19,058 nucleotides of DNA from NCBI GenBank assembly GCA_900498245.1, contig LS998015.1, positions 3,396,978 to 3,416,035 on the forward strand. Reading direction: 5' to 3'. Position 1 is the stretch's first letter. Each line of letters starts with the position of its first letter. The notes beneath the pieces were generated by a model. That model saw only the letters and a list, made by a program, of their open reading frames with translations, made no database searches and had not been told where the DNA came from. Below are positions 15,557 through 19,058 of this stretch, one piece after another. Source of the stretch: Candidatus Zixiibacteriota bacterium. GTDB taxonomy: Bacteria > Zixibacteria > MSB-5A5 > GN15 > PGXB01. The translations under genes were made by a program, and so were the position numbers.

Positions 15557-16345
15557 ATGCGAGATTCTTGGAAGTCAGCTGAGGCCTACGAATATTTCAT
15601 GGGAAGATGGAGCCGCCTTGCGGCCCGATCGTTCCTCAACTGGCTGGCTCCCGCTCACGGGATGAGATGGCTGGATGTCGGGTGCGGCTCAGGGGCATTG
15701 AGCGAGGCAATTCTCAATCAATGTGCCGCGGCACAACTCACCGCAGTGGATCGGTCCGATGAATTCGTGGCGAGAGTTCAAGAACGGTTGGGAAAGCTGG
15801 TTCATTGCCTGGTTGGCGATGCAGCCGCTCTACCGATGGAAAGGACCTCCGTCGACTACGCGGTTTCCGGACTTGTTCTGAATTTCATTTCCGAGCCGGT
15901 CGAAGCCCTTGCTGAGATGAAACGAGTCATCGCTCCCGCCGGGATAGCCGCTGTGTACGTCTGGGATTATGCCGGAATTATGGAATTTCTTAATGCCTTC
16001 TGGGACACCGCGGTCGCACTCGACCCCCACGCGTCCGGGCGGCATGAAAGGTACCGATTTCCCGATGCCAACCCCGATTCTTTGCGGGGCATGTTTGACG
16101 AGGCCGGATACCGGGACATCGAATCTGCACCTATAGAAATTGAAACGCATTTCGGCAACTTTGAGGATTATTGGAATCCGTTTCTCGGGGGCCAGGGACC
16201 GGCTCCTTCGTATCTGGCGTCGCTGGACGAATCCCATAGGCAAAAAATTAGAGAAAGTCTTAAGGATTCTCTGCCGATTCAGCCGGACGGCTCGATTTCA
16301 TTACGCGCTCGCGCCTGGGCAGTGAAAGGCAGGCCGAACCGGTGA
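15557..16345 (+). CDS. Class I SAM-dependent methyltransferase
   Basis: A 262-residue cytoplasmic enzyme with a Rossmann-type methyltransferase fold. Motif I is WLDVGCGSGALS (38-49) and the acidic residue ending strand 2 is in TAVDRSD. Motif III-like 'GDAAALPM' and a 'FISEPVEALAEMKRVIAPAGIAAVYVWDY' segment follow. The N-terminus 'SWKSAEAYEYFMGRWSRL' is typical of small-molecule methyltransferases of the Methyltransf_11/25 group. The substrate cannot be inferred. I prefer ATG 15557 because homologues begin just before 'SW..AEAYE'; ATG 15524 is an alternative, and neither has a Shine-Dalgarno site. The gene looks more GC-rich than most of its neighbours and lies between two copies of a degenerate repeat, which may point to acquisition. 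Confidence 0.87.
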   Translation: MRDSWKSAEAYEYFMGRWSRLAARSFLNWLAPAHGMRWLDVGCGSGALSEAILNQCAAAQLTAVDRSDEFVARVQERLGKLVHCLVGDAAALPMERTSVDYAVSGLVLNFISEPVEALAEMKRVIAPAGIAAVYVWDYAGIMEFLNAFWDTAVALDPHASGRHERYRFPDANPDSLRGMFDEAGYRDIESAPIEIETHFGNFEDYWNPFLGGQGPAPSYLASLDESHRQKIRESLKDSLPIQPDGSISLRARAWAVKGRPNR

Positions 16346-16446
16346 CCATATTGTGACTCTCACATAGTGCGAAACCTGATATCACCGGGCGATACATATG
16401 CCTGCACTGTTACAAGAGGACCCTTCGCCGGATTGGAGGCGGGGAC

Positions 16447-16492
16447 AATCGAACCTCATATTCGTATTGCGGTACAAGAACTTACGCTGCAA
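16447..16492 (+). repeat. Degenerate direct repeat, copy 2
   Basis: This is the second copy of the repeat described at 15351-15396, about 1.1 kb away in direct orientation. Differences fall at scattered positions. In one plus-strand frame both copies read HIRIAVQELT, with two of the substitutions synonymous, so the repeat may derive from a coding sequence. The region 16346-16544 otherwise contains no recognisable gene. Confidence 0.6.
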
Positions 16493-16544
16493 CGGAGCAA
16501 GATCGTGGCCTTATCCCCGTCGGCCCGCATTTCCCCAAAAGCCC

Positions 16545-16573
16545 TTGACATTATCTAAAACAATACTTATTCT
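16545..16573 (+). promoter_or_regulatory. Promoter of the PerR-like gene
   Basis: A perfect -35 TTGACA (16545-16550), a 17-bp spacer and TATTCT (16568-16573) form a good sigma-70-type promoter. The -10 ends only six bases before ATG 16580, so transcription should start at or next to the start codon. This would give a leaderless or near-leaderless mRNA, consistent with the absence of a Shine-Dalgarno site. AT-rich elements (ttatctaa, ttctaa) overlapping it could serve autoregulation. Confidence 0.6.
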
Positions 16574-16579
16574 AAGTCG

Positions 16580-16978
16580 ATGAAGGACGCTATTTCGATC
16601 TTGCGACAATGCGGTATTCAACCTACCCCTCAAAGGATTGCAGTTGTTGAATACGTATTGAAATGCAAGTTACACCCGTCGGCTGATGATGTTTTGAGCT
16701 ATGCAAGAAAGAAGTGCCCAACTGTATCGCGAGCAACGGTCTACAATACATTAAACCTGCTTGTCGATAAAGGGCTTCTGGCAATGCAAATTATTAAGGA
16801 AGGGGCCGTTGTCTTTGATCCCAATGTGAAGAAGCACCATCACTTCGTTGATATTGATACCGGCAAAATATTTGATATTCCCTGGGATCAGCTGCAGGTC
16901 ACAGGAGAGGAAAAGCTCAAAGATTTTGAGATTACAGGCTTTCAAGTGGTAGTGCGAGGCAGAAAGAAGAAGAGATGA
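16580..16978 (+). CDS. perR: PerR-like Fur-family peroxide regulator lacking the structural zinc cysteines
   Basis: A 132-residue Fur-superfamily repressor. The winged-helix DNA-binding domain occupies about 1-78, with recognition region 'PTVSRATVYNTLNLLVDKGLL' (47-67), and the dimerisation domain follows. The five regulatory-metal ligands of B. subtilis PerR (His37, Asp85, His91, His93, Asp104) are all present with identical spacing, as His32, Asp80, His86, His88 and Asp99. Asp99 is the PerR-type ligand; Fur usually has Glu. The two CxxC structural-zinc motifs are absent: the first site reads Asp91...Thr94 and the C-terminus ends in RGRKKKR. Some PerR proteins, such as that of Leptospira, also lack this zinc site. 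Directly upstream of katG (150-bp gap, same strand), its probable target. A purine/pyrimidine hairpin overlaps the stop (16965-16988). Confidence 0.88.
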   Translation: MKDAISILRQCGIQPTPQRIAVVEYVLKCKLHPSADDVLSYARKKCPTVSRATVYNTLNLLVDKGLLAMQIIKEGAVVFDPNVKKHHHFVDIDTGKIFDIPWDQLQVTGEEKLKDFEITGFQVVVRGRKKKR

Positions 16979-16986
16979 CTCTTTTT

Positions 16987-17054
16987 TTGCCCGTGATCAA
17001 TACAACATCTAATATTAGACTCTTTCTGCTAAAATTAAATTGGAATATCACGGG
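16987..17054 (+). promoter_or_regulatory. Candidate katG promoter and PerR-type operator
   Basis: A weak -35 (TTGCCC, 16987-16992), a 17-bp spacer and TAATAT (17010-17015) form a possible promoter. A 12-bp perfect palindrome, TCTAATATTAGA (17008-17019), overlaps the -10, as expected for a Fur/PerR-type operator. An outer 8-bp inverted repeat, cccgtgat (16990-16997) and atcacggg (17047-17054), encloses the palindrome. The leader to ATG 17129 would be about 110 bases. The assignment rests on position and symmetry, not on a match to the B. subtilis Per box. Confidence 0.5.
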
Positions 17055-17113
17055 AGGTCTGGGGACCCATCCGGCTGGTAGAATGTAACAATAAAGACAT
17101 GAACAATCATTGA

Positions 17114-19058
<1,945 letters not shown>

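Noticed and set aside
15351-16492. Integron attC sites as the explanation of the direct repeats
   Set aside because: No GTTRRRY/RYYYAAC core pairs flank the repeats and no integrase is seen.
16425-16500. tRNA-like 3' end on the minus strand (GGTTCGATT ... CCTCCA)
   Set aside because: The T-loop pattern fails: the base after TTCGATT is G where C61 is required, the flanking 5-mers do not pair, and no D or anticodon arm or acceptor partner is visible.

Overview
The window is bacterial and close to balanced in base composition. It has consensus sigma-70-type promoters, strong Shine-Dalgarno sites and short intergenic gaps. The gene mix is a reaction-centre-type c cytochrome with a TPR tail, several DinB-fold proteins, pirin, a GH15 glucoamylase beside an archaeal-type glucose dehydrogenase, a PerR-like Fur protein and KatG. 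That mix fits an environmental Gram-negative bacterium, perhaps Zixibacteria or another FCB-type lineage. This placement is an impression, not a measurement. No phage, transposase or CRISPR array was found.

Layout. A plus-strand trmO-like gene (129-590) opens the window. From 612 to 15191 almost everything is on the minus strand. The first block holds three DinB-fold proteins (612-1088, 2026-2514, 4013-4516), a diheme c cytochrome with TPR (1119-1901), a membrane metallophosphoesterase (2694-3851) and a pirin (4671-5570). Next is a tight two-gene operon of a four-helix membrane protein and a winged-helix protein (7149 down to 5740), driven by a near-consensus promoter embedded in four copies of a 7-bp operator half-site. 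An AsmA-like anchored protein follows (7496-8239), divergent from a DUF488 gene (8463-8810). The third block is an apparent aquaporin / glucose dehydrogenase / GH15 glucoamylase operon (13327 down to 8874). It is followed by a YdeI/OmpD-associated protein, a hairpin-rich gap of 455 bp and a small membrane protein (14631-15191).

The right end is on the plus strand: a SAM methyltransferase bounded by two copies of a degenerate direct repeat, a PerR-like Fur regulator, and katG, which runs off the window edge with 643 codons visible.

How genes may work together. PerR and KatG form a peroxide-defence pair with a candidate palindromic operator between them. Glucoamylase plus glucose dehydrogenase would convert intracellular alpha-glucans to glucose and then gluconolactone, with a MIP channel in the same transcript. 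The membrane protein / winged-helix pair looks like a self-regulated unit of unknown function and is the best candidate for something undescribed.
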